Positions 7,681 through 17,368 of a DNA stretch of 64,000 nucleotides are shown here, piece after piece. The position numbers and the translations under genes are program-made. This DNA comes from Lachnospiraceae bacterium (GTDB taxonomy: Bacteria > Bacillota > Clostridia > Lachnospirales > Lachnospiraceae). The notes under the pieces are model-generated. The model made no database searches, was not told the origin of the DNA, and saw only the letters and a list, made by a program, of their open reading frames with translations. Each line of letters starts with the position of its first letter. Within the stretch, counting starts at the first letter, position 1. The DNA is taken from the NCBI GenBank assembly GCA_024690825.1, contig JAILOK010000132.1:1-64000 (forward strand), read 5' to 3'.

Positions 7681-8771
7681 TAAAGATCGAGCATCTGAAA
7701 AAATCATACCCCGATGTCACCCCGCTTAAGGATGTAAGCATCACAATAAATGACGGGGATGTGATATCAGTCATAGGTCCGTCAGGCGCAGGCAAGAGCA
7801 CCTTCCTCCGCTGTATCAATCTTCTGGAAAAGCCGGATTCCGGTGATATCTGGATAGGTGATGAACGGATCACCGATCCGAAATGCAGTATAGAAAAGAT
7901 CAGGAGACGGGTTGGTATGGTTTTTCAGTCCTTCAATCTTTTCCCGCACCTGAATGTGATCGAAAACATCATGCTCGCTCCCGCGGATCTCCTTCATACG
8001 GATCGTCAGGAGGCCTATGATAAAGGTATGGAGCTTTTGCAGCTTGTGGGACTCTCACAAAAAGCCTTAAGTTTTCCCGAGGAGCTTTCCGGAGGACAGA
8101 AGCAGCGTGTTGCCATTGCCAGGACTCTTGCGATGGATCCCGACATGATCCTCCTCGACGAACCGACGAGCGCCCTCGATCCTGCCATGGTAGGAGAAGT
8201 CCAGTCCGTCATCCGTGATCTGACAAAGACAGGCAGGACCATGATGATCGTTACCCATGAGATGAATTTTGCCAGAGCCATCAGCAACAGGGTCTTTTTC
8301 ATGGATCAGGGAGGGATCTGTGAGGACGGTCCTCCGTCTCAGATCTTTGATAACCCGCAAAATGAAATGACACGAAGGTTCGTACGAAGGCTGAAAGTGC
8401 TTGAGATCTTCATAGACAACAGTGAACTTGATCTTGCCGCTTCGGATATGCTGATCACAAGATACTGCTTTCAAAATGGTCTGCCGGCGGTACTAAAATA
8501 CAGGATACGGGCGGTCTTTGAGGAACTGGTCGGTCAGATTCTCATGCCTGTTCTGGAAGATCCGAAGATTCAATTTACGGCAGAGTATTCCGGGGAGGAC
8601 AATAAAGTAGAACTGTCTGTCAGATATAACGGTCCGGTTTTTGATCCGAAGGATTCGGAAAACGATCTGTCTGCAGCCATGTTGAAAAGCATGTTATACG
8701 ATGCTCATCACTTTGCTGTGTCTGAGGATGGCTATACAAACAATTTTAAGTGTTTTATCAGGAGAGAGTGA
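7677..8771 (+). CDS. Amino-acid ABC importer ATPase with extra C-terminal domain
   Basis: Residues 1-240 are a GlnQ/HisP-type ATPase: Walker A GPSGAGKST, Q-loop MVFQSFNLFPHL, signature LSGGQKQRV, Walker [14 protein letters not shown] and the H-loop THEM. Normal relatives end near residue 240-250, but this one carries about 120 further residues. That tail has the spacing of a GHKL/anti-sigma-like ATPase fold (an FEELVGQIL helix, a beta strand, then YNGPVFDP), although the motifs are weak and this reading is tentative. It is translationally coupled to the permease fusion upstream. It ends the operon; only a weak inverted repeat follows (8773-8810). Confidence 0.87.
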   Translation: MIKIEHLKKSYPDVTPLKDVSITINDGDVISVIGPSGAGKSTFLRCINLLEKPDSGDIWIGDERITDPKCSIEKIRRRVGMVFQSFNLFPHLNVIENIMLAPADLLHTDRQEAYDKGMELLQLVGLSQKALSFPEELSGGQKQRVAIARTLAMDPDMILLDEPTSALDPAMVGEVQSVIRDLTKTGRTMMIVTHEMNFARAISNRVFFMDQGGICEDGPPSQIFDNPQNEMTRRFVRRLKVLEIFIDNSELDLAASDMLITRYCFQNGLPAVLKYRIRAVFEELVGQILMPVLEDPKIQFTAEYSGEDNKVELSVRYNGPVFDPKDSENDLSAAMLKSMLYDAHHFAVSEDGYTNNFKCFIRRE

Positions 8772-8820
8772 CGGACACCCCGGGCGACTCCTGTTGCGGT
8801 GCCTGTCCAGGGTCCCGCGA

Positions 8821-9747
8821 TCACTGAATGGGATCTGTGTATGGAATGTTATTCAGGATCTGCTCATAACGATTCATTCCTTCAAGCTTCAGCAGATATT
8901 TTCTGTAGTTCTCCAGCACCAGAGTTCTTTTTAGATCATCCCCGTCAGCGGCCATAACCGTCTTCGTCCCGATGAAATCCGAGATATATGTTCTGACGGT
9001 CTCGATCCACAATTCATATGCTGAATTGGAGAGATGAACTCCGTCGCCGGCTGCATATTCCGGCAGCAGATAGCCATCGGAATCGCTCATTTTTGCCGCT
9101 ATGTCTATATAATAAATGCCCGGATAGGCATCACAATAGTTTTTCACATAGGAGTTAAAGGCCATTATCTTGGAATTGATGACTTTGCTTGTTGCCGTTG
9201 ACGGCGTACAGCTTTCCATGAAGATCGTGATGCCGGGATTTTCTTCCAATATTTCCGCTATATATTTCTTAAAATTGTTAAGGGCGTTTTCCGCTCCGGA
9301 TTTTCCTACCAGGTCATTGGTTCCCATGCAGATGAAAACATAACCGGCTCCGCTTTCCCTTATCGCGTCCTTTGCTCTCATCGGCGTCCCGTTAAATCTG
9401 GGAAGATACGGAGTATTGGATTTGAAGTCGTTGACAAAAGAATATGATTCCTTCGTAAGCATCGTTGCATCTCCGAGGGAGATGTTGCCCTTTTGTCTGC
9501 CAAACAGATAAAGACCGACACTTGTGGAATTTCCGACAAAGGCAGATCTTGAAAGAAACTCATCCACAGGATCAGTATATATTGCAGATGGACTGATACC
9601 GCCTTCGAAATTCATTTCGGACCTGTTCTCAGATCCGGATGCAGAGCAAACCGTACGGTCAAGAATAAAGAATGCAAAAAGAAAGCATGCAAAGAAGGCG
9701 ATGATCCGGAAAAACATCTTATATGGTTTTATCAATTGTTTACTCAT
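8821..9747 (-). CDS. SGNH/GDSL-family hydrolase, secreted or membrane-anchored
   Basis: An N-terminal membrane segment (about residues 12-30) is followed by an SGNH hydrolase domain. The nucleophile block reads FVGNSTSVGL, a variant of GDS; block III is MGTNDL; the catalytic Asp-His block is GDGVHLS. Such enzymes remove acyl groups from polysaccharides, cell wall or lipids outside the cell; the substrate here is unknown. I chose ATG 9747, preceded by GGGGTG, over a TTG 18 bases upstream. It converges with the importer operon. The 285 bases upstream to 10032 hold no gene. Confidence 0.8.
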   Translation of the reverse strand: MSKQLIKPYKMFFRIIAFFACFLFAFFILDRTVCSASGSENRSEMNFEGGISPSAIYTDPVDEFLSRSAFVGNSTSVGLYLFGRQKGNISLGDATMLTKESYSFVNDFKSNTPYLPRFNGTPMRAKDAIRESGAGYVFICMGTNDLVGKSGAENALNNFKKYIAEILEENPGITIFMESCTPSTATSKVINSKIMAFNSYVKNYCDAYPGIYYIDIAAKMSDSDGYLLPEYAAGDGVHLSNSAYELWIETVRTYISDFIGTKTVMAADGDDLKRTLVLENYRKYLLKLEGMNRYEQILNNIPYTDPIQ

Positions 9748-10032
9748 CTTTTCACACCCCGGCAAGTGTTTTAAATGTGTCAGAGGGACGGTTCTTCTGA
9801 CAACTATCTTCCCTTCATCAGACCGTTTGGGTCATAGATAGTATTTGGGGAACTCTATCCATATTCTGTAAATCCGTATATATTTCGTATGATATCATAA
9901 ATTATGTAAACAAAGCAACAATATCCGTGATCTTATTGCCTGAAGGATTGTTTCTTATAGAAAAAAAAGCCATAATATGATACACTTTTCGCAGATTTAT
10001 CGATCATCCGTTCCGGATAAAAGGGGGTAAAA

Positions 10033-11610
10033 ATGAAAATAATCAAAAAATCCACCGCACTGCTTCTTTCAGCGATATTAGTCGTTCTCACCGGCTGCTC
10101 ATCCTATATGGAGATGGAGCCGAAAACAAACGTTGTGGAAATTGACGGTATTCCGGCAAATGAGCTGGTTGATATGCTTGGTCTTGATAACACCTTTGAA
10201 GTCACTGTGGATCCCGATACAGGCGCAGTTATGATAGACGGACAATCCGTAAATGAGCTTGTCAAAGCAAAGAACAGTATCAGCTCTCCCGAAGAAAAAA
10301 AAGAAGACGCTTCGGATAATGACGATAAAGACAAAGAAGATTCACGCGATACAGAAAAAAAGAGCAGCAAAAAAGATAAAGCTGAGAACACGGAAGAATA
10401 CAGGGAATGCGGCGTGACCTTAACGCTGCCGGGTGAATTCAGCGATATTCTGGGCGTCACGGAAAGCATGGGTGATGAATTAGGCTTTGAAGATGACATA
10501 TATGCTGTTTCATATGTTTACGGAGGGATATCCGCGGAGTGGCTGCATTCACTGGAAGAAAGGACCGAAGAAGACGATGAAAAAATAGATTCCAGCATAG
10601 TGGATCTTCCCTCTGTATGGTGTGTGAAGAAGGGCAAAAAGCTTTCCGAGGTCACAGATGTTGCCGAAAAGTGCAGCTATACCGTGGAAGAGGAATTTTT
10701 CTCAAAGATCTGCGAAAAAGACGGATATGTATTTTACAATTATTTTAACCCCGATCAGAAAAACTATGACAATCTTGACCCTGATTTCAGAGCGGAATTT
10801 GATGATCTCTGCGATATCATGGACGAAGCCATCAAAAACGCCGAATTCTATGAGCCTGAAAACGTCTACTCGGATCTTATAGGAAAAAAACTTGAATTCA
10901 CCACAACAGATCTTGACGGAAACAAAGTAACAAGTAAAGAACTCTTTTCAAAAAATGAGATCACCATGATCAATGTATGGGCTACCTGGTGCCACAACTG
11001 TTTGGACGAACTTTCCGAACTTGACAAAATAAACAGGCGTCTTGCAAAGAAAGACTGCGCAGTCATAGGCCTTCTGGGTGACGGAACCAATGACGAACTG
11101 ATCGATCTCGGAGAAAATCTTCTCAAGGAAAATGATGCCGATTATGAAAATATCCTTCCCTGGGAAGGCGCTTTTGATGATGATCTGATATTACCATGCT
11201 GGCCTGTGACTTACTTTGTCGACAGAAACGGTATCATCCTTTCAAAGCCTGTTCTCGGAGCCAGGGTACAACTGTATGAAAAGGCTGTCGACAAACTTCT
11301 TGATAATAAAGATACTGATAAAAAAGATCCGGAAAGCATGGCTGTAACTCCCAACGGATTAAAGGAATACCGTGTTTATGTGACAGATACGGATTCCAAA
11401 CCCGTTAAGGGAGTCATGGTGCAGATATGCGATGACTCAACCTGCCGCGTCGAAAACACTGACAGCGACGGTCTTGCGGTCTTTGATTCCAAAAAGAACG
11501 ATTACGAAGTACATCTGCCAAGCATTCCCAAAGGCTACAGTCTTACAAAGGATATCCCTGATCTTCCGAAGGAGTACAGCGATCTTTATATAGTGCTTGA
11601 AAAGGAATGA
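10033..11610 (+). CDS. Lipoprotein with TlpA/thioredoxin-like domain and C-terminal beta domain
   Basis: A signal peptide with lipobox LTGC (Cys at about residue 22) points to a membrane-anchored extracellular protein. Residues ~75-125 are a charged, low-complexity linker rich in D, E, K and S. Residues ~285-430 form a TlpA-like thioredoxin fold with active site WATWCHNC near residue 316. The last ~80 residues (from EYRVYVTD) look like a small carboxypeptidase-regulatory or Cna-B-type beta sandwich. Such proteins exchange disulfides or electrons at the outer membrane face. AAGGGGG precedes ATG. It leads an operon with two redox genes, 3 bases before the next start. Confidence 0.82.
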   Translation: MKIIKKSTALLLSAILVVLTGCSSYMEMEPKTNVVEIDGIPANELVDMLGLDNTFEVTVDPDTGAVMIDGQSVNELVKAKNSISSPEEKKEDASDNDDKDKEDSRDTEKKSSKKDKAENTEEYRECGVTLTLPGEFSDILGVTESMGDELGFEDDIYAVSYVYGGISAEWLHSLEERTEEDDEKIDSSIVDLPSVWCVKKGKKLSEVTDVAEKCSYTVEEEFFSKICEKDGYVFYNYFNPDQKNYDNLDPDFRAEFDDLCDIMDEAIKNAEFYEPENVYSDLIGKKLEFTTTDLDGNKVTSKELFSKNEITMINVWATWCHNCLDELSELDKINRRLAKKDCAVIGLLGDGTNDELIDLGENLLKENDADYENILPWEGAFDDDLILPCWPVTYFVDRNGIILSKPVLGARVQLYEKAVDKLLDNKDTDKKDPESMAVTPNGLKEYRVYVTDTDSKPVKGVMVQICDDSTCRVENTDSDGLAVFDSKKNDYEVHLPSIPKGYSLTKDIPDLPKEYSDLYIVLEKE

Positions 11611-11613
11611 CAG

Positions 11614-12063
11614 ATGGATAAGACAAGATTATTTCTTATAATACAATCCGTCATCTGTATCCTCGTGGTCCTGATGCTCTCTGTATCTGCCATAAGGATA
11701 TATCGTGACGGCATGGCGCGCAGGGCGGAAAATCCTGCTGAAAGCATCTATACAAGGGAAAATTTCATGGCTGCCGCAGCTCCCGGCATGCTGACCGCAT
11801 TTCTGGGACTGGGCATAGCCGCTGCCTGCTGGATTTTGGGAATAAAGGACGAAAAGGCTGAAAAACCCGCAGCAGATGTTGATATTGATATGAAAACCGG
11901 CAGGATAAAAACTCAGCTTTCAGGGAAAAATCTGCAATATGCCAGACTTGCCGTTCTGATCATTGCCGCAGTTTTTATAATTGCCGGCATCATAAACGGA
12001 AATATGTATTCCATCTTAATAAAAGCCATCAACATATGTACGGAATGCATAGGGCTTGGATAG
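11614..12063 (+). CDS. Membrane protein ending in a CXXC motif (CD1871A-like)
   Basis: A 149-residue protein with three membrane segments (about residues 5-25, 50-70 and 108-128). Its extreme C terminus reads NICTECIGLG, matching my memory of the short CD1871A family of CXXC proteins, which sit beside polyferredoxin and TlpA genes in Clostridia. It is longer than those, so it may be a fusion of an unknown membrane domain with that tail. The two cysteines could pass electrons or disulfides between its neighbours. Function is not established. Confidence 0.68.
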   Translation: MDKTRLFLIIQSVICILVVLMLSVSAIRIYRDGMARRAENPAESIYTRENFMAAAAPGMLTAFLGLGIAAACWILGIKDEKAEKPAADVDIDMKTGRIKTQLSGKNLQYARLAVLIIAAVFIIAGIINGNMYSILIKAINICTECIGLG

Positions 12064-12075
12064 GAGTAAGCCTTT

Positions 12076-14283
12076 ATGATCGAGAAACTCATTTCATGGT
12101 GGAACAGCCACCGTCCCACAAAAAGGCGTCTTATCCAGCTCTACAGTGCCCTGCTTTATAACGCCCACCTCAAGGGATTCATAACAGGAGAAATCTACAG
12201 CGGAAAGCTTAAGGCCCTGTGTGTTCCGGGCTTTAACTGCTATTCCTGCCCGGGAGCCGTCGGCGCCTGCCCTTTGGGATCACTTCAGGCCGCTCTTTCG
12301 TCTTCCGGTAAGCAGATCGGATTTTATATCATCGGCATCCTTCTGCTCTACGGCCTCATTGCCGGCAGAACTATCTGCGGCTGGTTCTGTCCTCTCGGGC
12401 TGATCCAGGAGCTTCTGCACAAAATTCCTACCCCAAAGATCCCCAAAAGCCGGATCACAAGGATACTTTCTTATCTGAAATATGTTTTTCTTGTTATATT
12501 TGTCTTTATTATCACTCTCTGGTACGGGCTGAAACACGATATGGCTGTTCCTGCGTTCTGCAAGTACATATGTCCCGCAGGAACCTTTGAAGGCGCAATG
12601 GGTCTTCTGTCCAATCCCAATAATTCGTCGTATTTCGGCATGCTCGGTATTTACTTCACCCGGAAGTTTATTTTCATGCTCCTCATAGGGGGGCTGTGTA
12701 TATTCTGCTACCGTGCCTTCTGCAGGTTTATCTGCCCTTTGGGAGCCATCTACGGCATGTTCAACTCTCTTTCCGTTATCGGAATAAAGGTGGACTTTGA
12801 CAGGTGCAGAGGATGCGGAGCCTGTGTCAGAAACTGTAAGATGGATGTGAAAAGAGTCGGGGATCATGAGTGCATCCACTGTGGACAGTGCATTCAGAAA
12901 TGCGGTTTTGGAGCAATAACGATGAAGGCCGGGAATTTTGAACTTATGTCAACCAGTGCCAGTGATGAAAACAACACTCCCGATATTACGGAAAAGCGCA
13001 GAAAGATCGAAAAGTATGCATGGCGGACCGCTCTCATAATACTTGCCCTTCTCCTTATCTGGGTTAATCTCATCGACCCGTCCGGCAGGAAGAAAAAGAG
13101 CGTCGCAAAAGATAATACTCCTTCAGAGAATGTGATCAGCCATCAGGAAGAAATATCTGAAACTGACGGATCCGAAGAAACAGCTCAGAATCTGTTTGAA
13201 AGCAGCGCTCCCCTCGGGTTTGAGGTCGGCCAGCAGCTTCCTGACTTTACCACCGAATGTTTTGACGGAACCGTTTTTAAGCTGAGTGAAAACAGGGGGA
13301 AAGTTGTCGTTATAAACCTCTGGGCTACCTGGTGCGGTCCGTGTGTGAAGGAACTTCCATATTTCAATGATTTCCGGCATGAACACGCAGACGATGCAAT
13401 TGTACTTGCCTGCCATTCGTCAAACGCACCGGAAGATGTTCCTGATTTCCTGAGCGATAAGGACTGGAACCTGCTCTTTACAATCGATAACGATGAAAAC
13501 AGGATTTTTGAGATAACAAACGGATCAGGCGTGCTTCCCCAGACTATAGTATTAAACCGGAGGGGAGAGGTCATATATAATGAGATACGTTCTGTAACTC
13601 CCGATATGCTCGAGCAGCTTTATAAGCAGGCTTCGGAAAATGAAACGTCTGAAACTACATCTGTAGGATCCGGGTCCGATTTAACAGAAGTACAGGGTAC
13701 TCAGGACAATGATGACTTTGAAATTTCCTCAGACACTGATGGATCTACAGTTTCAGAAACCGGTGATTCAGCTGAACTGTCAGAAACCGGTGATTCAGCT
13801 GAACTGTCAGAAACAGGTGAACCGGCTGAATTGTCAGAAAACCTTGAAACCAGCACTTTCGGCTATAAAGAGGGGGATACTCTCAGAGACTTCAGTACGC
13901 AGTGCCTTGACGGAAAACCGTTCAGGCTCTCTGAAAGCCGTGGCAGGATAACGATCATCAACTTATGGGCTTCTTATTCTGAGGACAGTCTTAAGGGGCT
14001 GAATGAATTAAATGATCTTTATAAGGAAAATAAAGACGATATCTCAGTTATCGCAGTCCATAATCATTTCGGATCAGAAAAGGTCCCCGACAATGTCAGA
14101 GACCTTGATATTCCCGTTGCAATAGACAACAGTGATGAGAGGATATTTAAGCTTTGCGGAGGCTCCATGGCTGTACCCAGAACCCTGATCGTCGATAAAG
14201 ACGGTAAGATCGTCTATAACAGACGCGGCTGTCTCACAAGAGAAGAATTGGAGGATCTGATCTCCTCTTACGTGATCAATTAA
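12076..14283 (+). CDS. Membrane polyferredoxin (NapH/CcoG-like) fused to two TlpA-like domains
   Basis: Residues 1-235 hold several membrane segments with cysteine pairs in [16 protein letters not shown] and CRFICPLG, typical of NapH/YccM-type proteins. Residues ~243-275 carry two 4Fe-4S motifs ([11 protein letters not shown] and [11 protein letters not shown]). Another membrane segment (~316-332) leads to an outside TlpA-like domain with active site WATWCGPC near residue 416. After a linker of three nine-residue repeats comes a second TlpA-like domain in which the active site has become WASYSEDS (about residue 631), with no cysteines. It looks like a membrane wire from cytoplasmic iron-sulfur centres to external thiols. 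Substrate unknown. Confidence 0.85.
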   Translation: MIEKLISWWNSHRPTKRRLIQLYSALLYNAHLKGFITGEIYSGKLKALCVPGFNCYSCPGAVGACPLGSLQAALSSSGKQIGFYIIGILLLYGLIAGRTICGWFCPLGLIQELLHKIPTPKIPKSRITRILSYLKYVFLVIFVFIITLWYGLKHDMAVPAFCKYICPAGTFEGAMGLLSNPNNSSYFGMLGIYFTRKFIFMLLIGGLCIFCYRAFCRFICPLGAIYGMFNSLSVIGIKVDFDRCRGCGACVRNCKMDVKRVGDHECIHCGQCIQKCGFGAITMKAGNFELMSTSASDENNTPDITEKRRKIEKYAWRTALIILALLLIWVNLIDPSGRKKKSVAKDNTPSENVISHQEEISETDGSEETAQNLFESSAPLGFEVGQQLPDFTTECFDGTVFKLSENRGKVVVINLWATWCGPCVKELPYFNDFRHEHADDAIVLACHSSNAPEDVPDFLSDKDWNLLFTIDNDENRIFEITNGSGVLPQTIVLNRRGEVIYNEIRSVTPDMLEQLYKQASENETSETTSVGSGSDLTEVQGTQDNDDFEISSDTDGSTVSETGDSAELSETGDSAELSETGEPAELSENLETSTFGYKEGDTLRDFSTQCLDGKPFRLSESRGRITIINLWASYSEDSLKGLNELNDLYKENKDDISVIAVHNHFGSEKVPDNVRDLDIPVAIDNSDERIFKLCGGSMAVPRTLIVDKDGKIVYNRRGCLTREELEDLISSYVIN
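13753..13833 (+). repeat. Three tandem 27-bp in-frame repeats
   Basis: Units at 13753-13779, 13780-13806 and 13807-13833; the first two are identical and the third differs at a few bases. They encode SETGDSAEL twice and SETGEPAEL once, forming the flexible acidic linker between the two thioredoxin-like domains. Confidence 0.93.
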
Positions 14284-16549
14284 GCTTCCAGATGTCCTTA
14301 TTATACTCCTCTATGGTTCTGTCGGATGAGAAGAAACCGGCTTTGGCTATATTTACGAGCATCATCTTCTTCCATTTTTCCCTGTTCTCATAGTCTGCAA
14401 ACATCTCGTCCTTCTTTTTGATGTAACTTTCAAGGTCGAGCAGCGTCATGAACCAGTCTTTGTTGAGAAGCTCATTATAAAGCCTTTCCAGATTCTCCTT
14501 ATGTCCTGTCTTAAGCACTTCATCGCTTACTATGAAATCCACGGCTTCCTGTATGACTTTTGATTTTTTGTAATAATCCCTGGATACATAGTCAGCTTTT
14601 TCATAGTGCTTTATTACTGTATCCGAATCCACGCCGAAGATGTAGATATTATCGTCACCCACAAGTTCATGGATCTCAACATTTGCTCCGTCATCCGTTC
14701 CCAAAGTCACAGCGCCGTTCAGCATGAATTTCATGTTGGATGTTCCCGATGCCTCCTTTGACGCCAGACTTATCTGCTCTGAGATATCGCAGGCGGGGAT
14801 CAGCTTTTCGGCATAGCTTACATTGTAATTTGTCACCATTACCACCTTAAGATAAGGGCTGACCTCCGGATCGTTATTGATTATATTCTGAAGCACCAGG
14901 AGCAGATGGATGATATCCTTTGCGATAATATATGCGGGAGCGGCCTTTGCGCCGAAAATGCAGGTAATGGGTCTTACAGGCTTCTTTCCGCCCTTGATCT
15001 CGAGATACTTATGAATGATATAGAGCGCATTCATCTGCTGTCTCTTGTACTCATGAAGTCTCTTGACCTGTATATCAAATACGGATTCGGGATCGAGCTC
15101 CACTCCTTCATTCTTTCTGATAAAATCAATGAGCTCGAGTTTTTTCTGCTTCTTGATATCGCAGATCTTGTCAAGCACGGCTTCGTCATCCCTGTATTTA
15201 AGGAGGTCTTCAAGCTTGTCCGCATCCTTCCTGTAACCTTTGCCTATCGTCTCATCCAAAAGCTTTGAAAGCGGTCTGTTGCAGGACAGCAGCCAGCGTC
15301 TGAAGGTCACTCCGTTGGTCTTGTTGTTGAATTTGTCCGGATAGAGCTTATAAAACGCGTTAAGCTCGGTATTTTTTAATATATCCGTATGTATGGCGGC
15401 CACTCCGTTTACAGAGAAACCGTAATGTATATCGATATGAGCCATATGAACGCGCTTCTGATCGTCGATTATCTGGATCTTCGGATCTTTGCTGTTCTTT
15501 TTGATGCGGTTGCTGAGCTCTTTTATTATGGGTACAAGCTGCGGAACAACCTTTTCAAGATAATCAAGCGGCCATTTCTCGAGGGCTTCGGCAAGTATCG
15601 TATGGTTTGTATATGCACAGGTCCTGCTGACGACATTTATCGCATCCTCGATCGTGAACCCTTCATCCCAGGTCAGTATTCTTATCAGTTCAGGTATTAC
15701 CATTGTAGGATGTGTATCATTGATCTGTATGACTGCATGTTTATCAAGTTCATAAAGATCATAGCCTTTTTCCTTCATCTCTTTGATAATGAGCCGGGCT
15801 CCGTTTGAGACCATGAAATACTGCTGATAGATCCTCAACAGGTTGCCTGCTTCATCCGAATCATCCGGATAAAGAAAGAGCGTGATATTCTTTTCAATAT
15901 TTTCCTTGTCAAAATTTATGCCGTTCTTTACGAGTCCTTCATCCAGACTTTCAAGATCAAAAAGATGAAGCTTGTCTATGCCGTTCTCATAGCCTATGAC
16001 ATCGATATCATAGAGAACGGACTTTACCTTTTTTCCGCCGCCGAAGCAGACCTCAAAGGATGTATCTGTCTTTTTGAGCCATCCGTCCTTTTCGATCCAG
16101 TCGTTCTTTTCGGCCTGCTGCAGATTGTCTCTGAATACCTGCTTAAAAAGACCGTAATGGTAATTTAAGCCTATGCCGGCACCCGGAAGACCGAGTGTTG
16201 CTATGGAATCGAGGAAACATGCCGCAAGCCTTCCAAGACCTCCGTTTCCCAAAGAGGGCTCCGGCTCAATATTTTCAAGAGCCGCGATCGACTTTCCGTT
16301 TTTGCTTAATATCTCCTCTATCTCATCATAAACGCCCAGGTTTATCAGGTTATTTGAAAGCAGTTTTCCTATCAGGAATTCAGCTGAAATGTAGTATACC
16401 TTCTTTTCACCCTCAATTTCCTTTTTTTCACCTGCCAGATCCTTTGTAAACTGAAAGAGAACATGATACATCTCCTGCTCCGTCACCTGATTTATGGGTC
16501 TTCCGTACAGCTTTCTTGTAAGAGTATCAAGTCTTTGCTCAAGTTCCAT
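14276..16549 (-). CDS. glgP: Glycogen/maltodextrin phosphorylase
   Basis: A 757-residue GT35 phosphorylase that releases glucose-1-phosphate from alpha-1,4-glucans in the cytoplasm. Family landmarks are [14 protein letters not shown], the DTHPT loop, KRLHEYKRQ and the pyridoxal-phosphate lysine motif [15 protein letters not shown] followed by [10 protein letters not shown]. Length and motifs are normal, so it should be active. CGGAGG lies 9 bases upstream of ATG. Its last 8 bases overlap the end of the convergent polyferredoxin gene. Its usual partner MalQ, 13 kb away, is broken. Confidence 0.97.
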   Translation of the reverse strand: MELEQRLDTLTRKLYGRPINQVTEQEMYHVLFQFTKDLAGEKKEIEGEKKVYYISAEFLIGKLLSNNLINLGVYDEIEEILSKNGKSIAALENIEPEPSLGNGGLGRLAACFLDSIATLGLPGAGIGLNYHYGLFKQVFRDNLQQAEKNDWIEKDGWLKKTDTSFEVCFGGGKKVKSVLYDIDVIGYENGIDKLHLFDLESLDEGLVKNGINFDKENIEKNITLFLYPDDSDEAGNLLRIYQQYFMVSNGARLIIKEMKEKGYDLYELDKHAVIQINDTHPTMVIPELIRILTWDEGFTIEDAINVVSRTCAYTNHTILAEALEKWPLDYLEKVVPQLVPIIKELSNRIKKNSKDPKIQIIDDQKRVHMAHIDIHYGFSVNGVAAIHTDILKNTELNAFYKLYPDKFNNKTNGVTFRRWLLSCNRPLSKLLDETIGKGYRKDADKLEDLLKYRDDEAVLDKICDIKKQKKLELIDFIRKNEGVELDPESVFDIQVKRLHEYKRQQMNALYIIHKYLEIKGGKKPVRPITCIFGAKAAPAYIIAKDIIHLLLVLQNIINNDPEVSPYLKVVMVTNYNVSYAEKLIPACDISEQISLASKEASGTSNMKFMLNGAVTLGTDDGANVEIHELVGDDNIYIFGVDSDTVIKHYEKADYVSRDYYKKSKVIQEAVDFIVSDEVLKTGHKENLERLYNELLNKDWFMTLLDLESYIKKKDEMFADYENREKWKKMMLVNIAKAGFFSSDRTIEEYNKDIWKLN

Positions 16550-16574
16550 TTGTATTAACCTCCGAAATCCAATG

Positions 16575-16612
16575 CATAAAAAATGATCAGGGCAAACCCT
16601 TCTGCCCTGACC
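16575..16612 (-). terminator. Rho-independent terminator of the GH43/deacetylase operon
   Basis: Arms 16585-16594 and 16603-16612 form a stem with one G-T pair (core TCAGGGCA/TGCCCTGA). On the minus strand a run of six T follows. It lies between the deacetylase stop and the glgP start. Confidence 0.85.
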
Positions 16613-16637
16613 ATTATAGCTAATATGAACAGATGTG

Positions 16638-17324
16638 TCACGGTTTTACAAATTCGACCCCCCTGTCCGTAAGGATAGTCAGCATCTTCTCATAATACTT
16701 GGGGATCTGCGCTTCGGTTTCGTCATGCGCGTGCAAAAGCAGGATATGTCTGGCATTTTCTTCAAAAAGAGGCGCTCCGTTTTTTGGACTTTTACTTTCC
16801 ATTTTATTTATTATATCTTCAAAAGTGATCCCGTTTCCCGGGCGGATAGTGTACTCTTCAAAATCATAAGTCCAATAAGTGTCTATATCCCTGTCATGTC
16901 CCTGTTCCCTCCACCAGGCATATGGGATATCCCTGTCATTTACCTTGTCAAATTTCATTTCCGCGAGCATTTTCTGCAGCGAATCCTTTTTATCCCCGCC
17001 TTTATCCCCGTAAGGAAAGCGGAAAAATCTGTACTTTCTTTCAACTTCCGCATCAGCATACAGTTTTTCAAGGACATCCTCGCATTTTTCGATTTCCTTC
17101 CTGCATGCATCCATATCAAGTCCGGAAAAATACGGATGGCTGTAACTGTGATTTCCGACGATCATTCCCTTCTTCAGAGCATACACGGCTTCATCATGAT
17201 ATTTTTCCGCCTGTCCTCCGACAGCAAACATTACAGCAGTAATATTTTTTGAAACAAGCCAGTCAACTATGGCCGGTGTATTTTTTGAAGGCATGTCATC
17301 AATTGTAAGCAGCGCTTTTATCAT
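16638..17324 (-). CDS. Polysaccharide deacetylase family protein (CE4, NodB-like)
   Basis: A 228-residue NodB-fold protein. The first motif is LLTIDDMPS, holding the catalytic Asp pair, and the second, GNHSYSHP, supplies the metal-binding histidines. A late LLLHAHD matches the fifth CE4 motif. It has no signal peptide, so it should act in the cytoplasm, probably on imported acetylated oligosaccharides. It is the last gene of the minus-strand sugar operon, 44 bases after GH43, and precedes a strong terminator. AAAGGAAAG sits before ATG. Confidence 0.83.
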   Translation of the reverse strand: MIKALLTIDDMPSKNTPAIVDWLVSKNITAVMFAVGGQAEKYHDEAVYALKKGMIVGNHSYSHPYFSGLDMDACRKEIEKCEDVLEKLYADAEVERKYRFFRFPYGDKGGDKKDSLQKMLAEMKFDKVNDRDIPYAWWREQGHDRDIDTYWTYDFEEYTIRPGNGITFEDIINKMESKSPKNGAPLFEENARHILLLHAHDETEAQIPKYYEKMLTILTDRGVEFVKP

Positions 17325-17368
17325 TTTCTTTCCTTTCAGTAAAAAATATTTCAGATGAGGAGCTGATC

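Noticed and set aside
10104-10499. 131-residue Ser-rich minus-strand frame opposite the TlpA lipoprotein
   Set aside because: It is the reverse complement of the acidic low-complexity linker; such linkers often produce long antisense frames.
13753-13833. 27-bp tandem repeats as a CRISPR-like array
   Set aside because: The units are directly adjacent without spacers and keep the reading frame of the polyferredoxin fusion.
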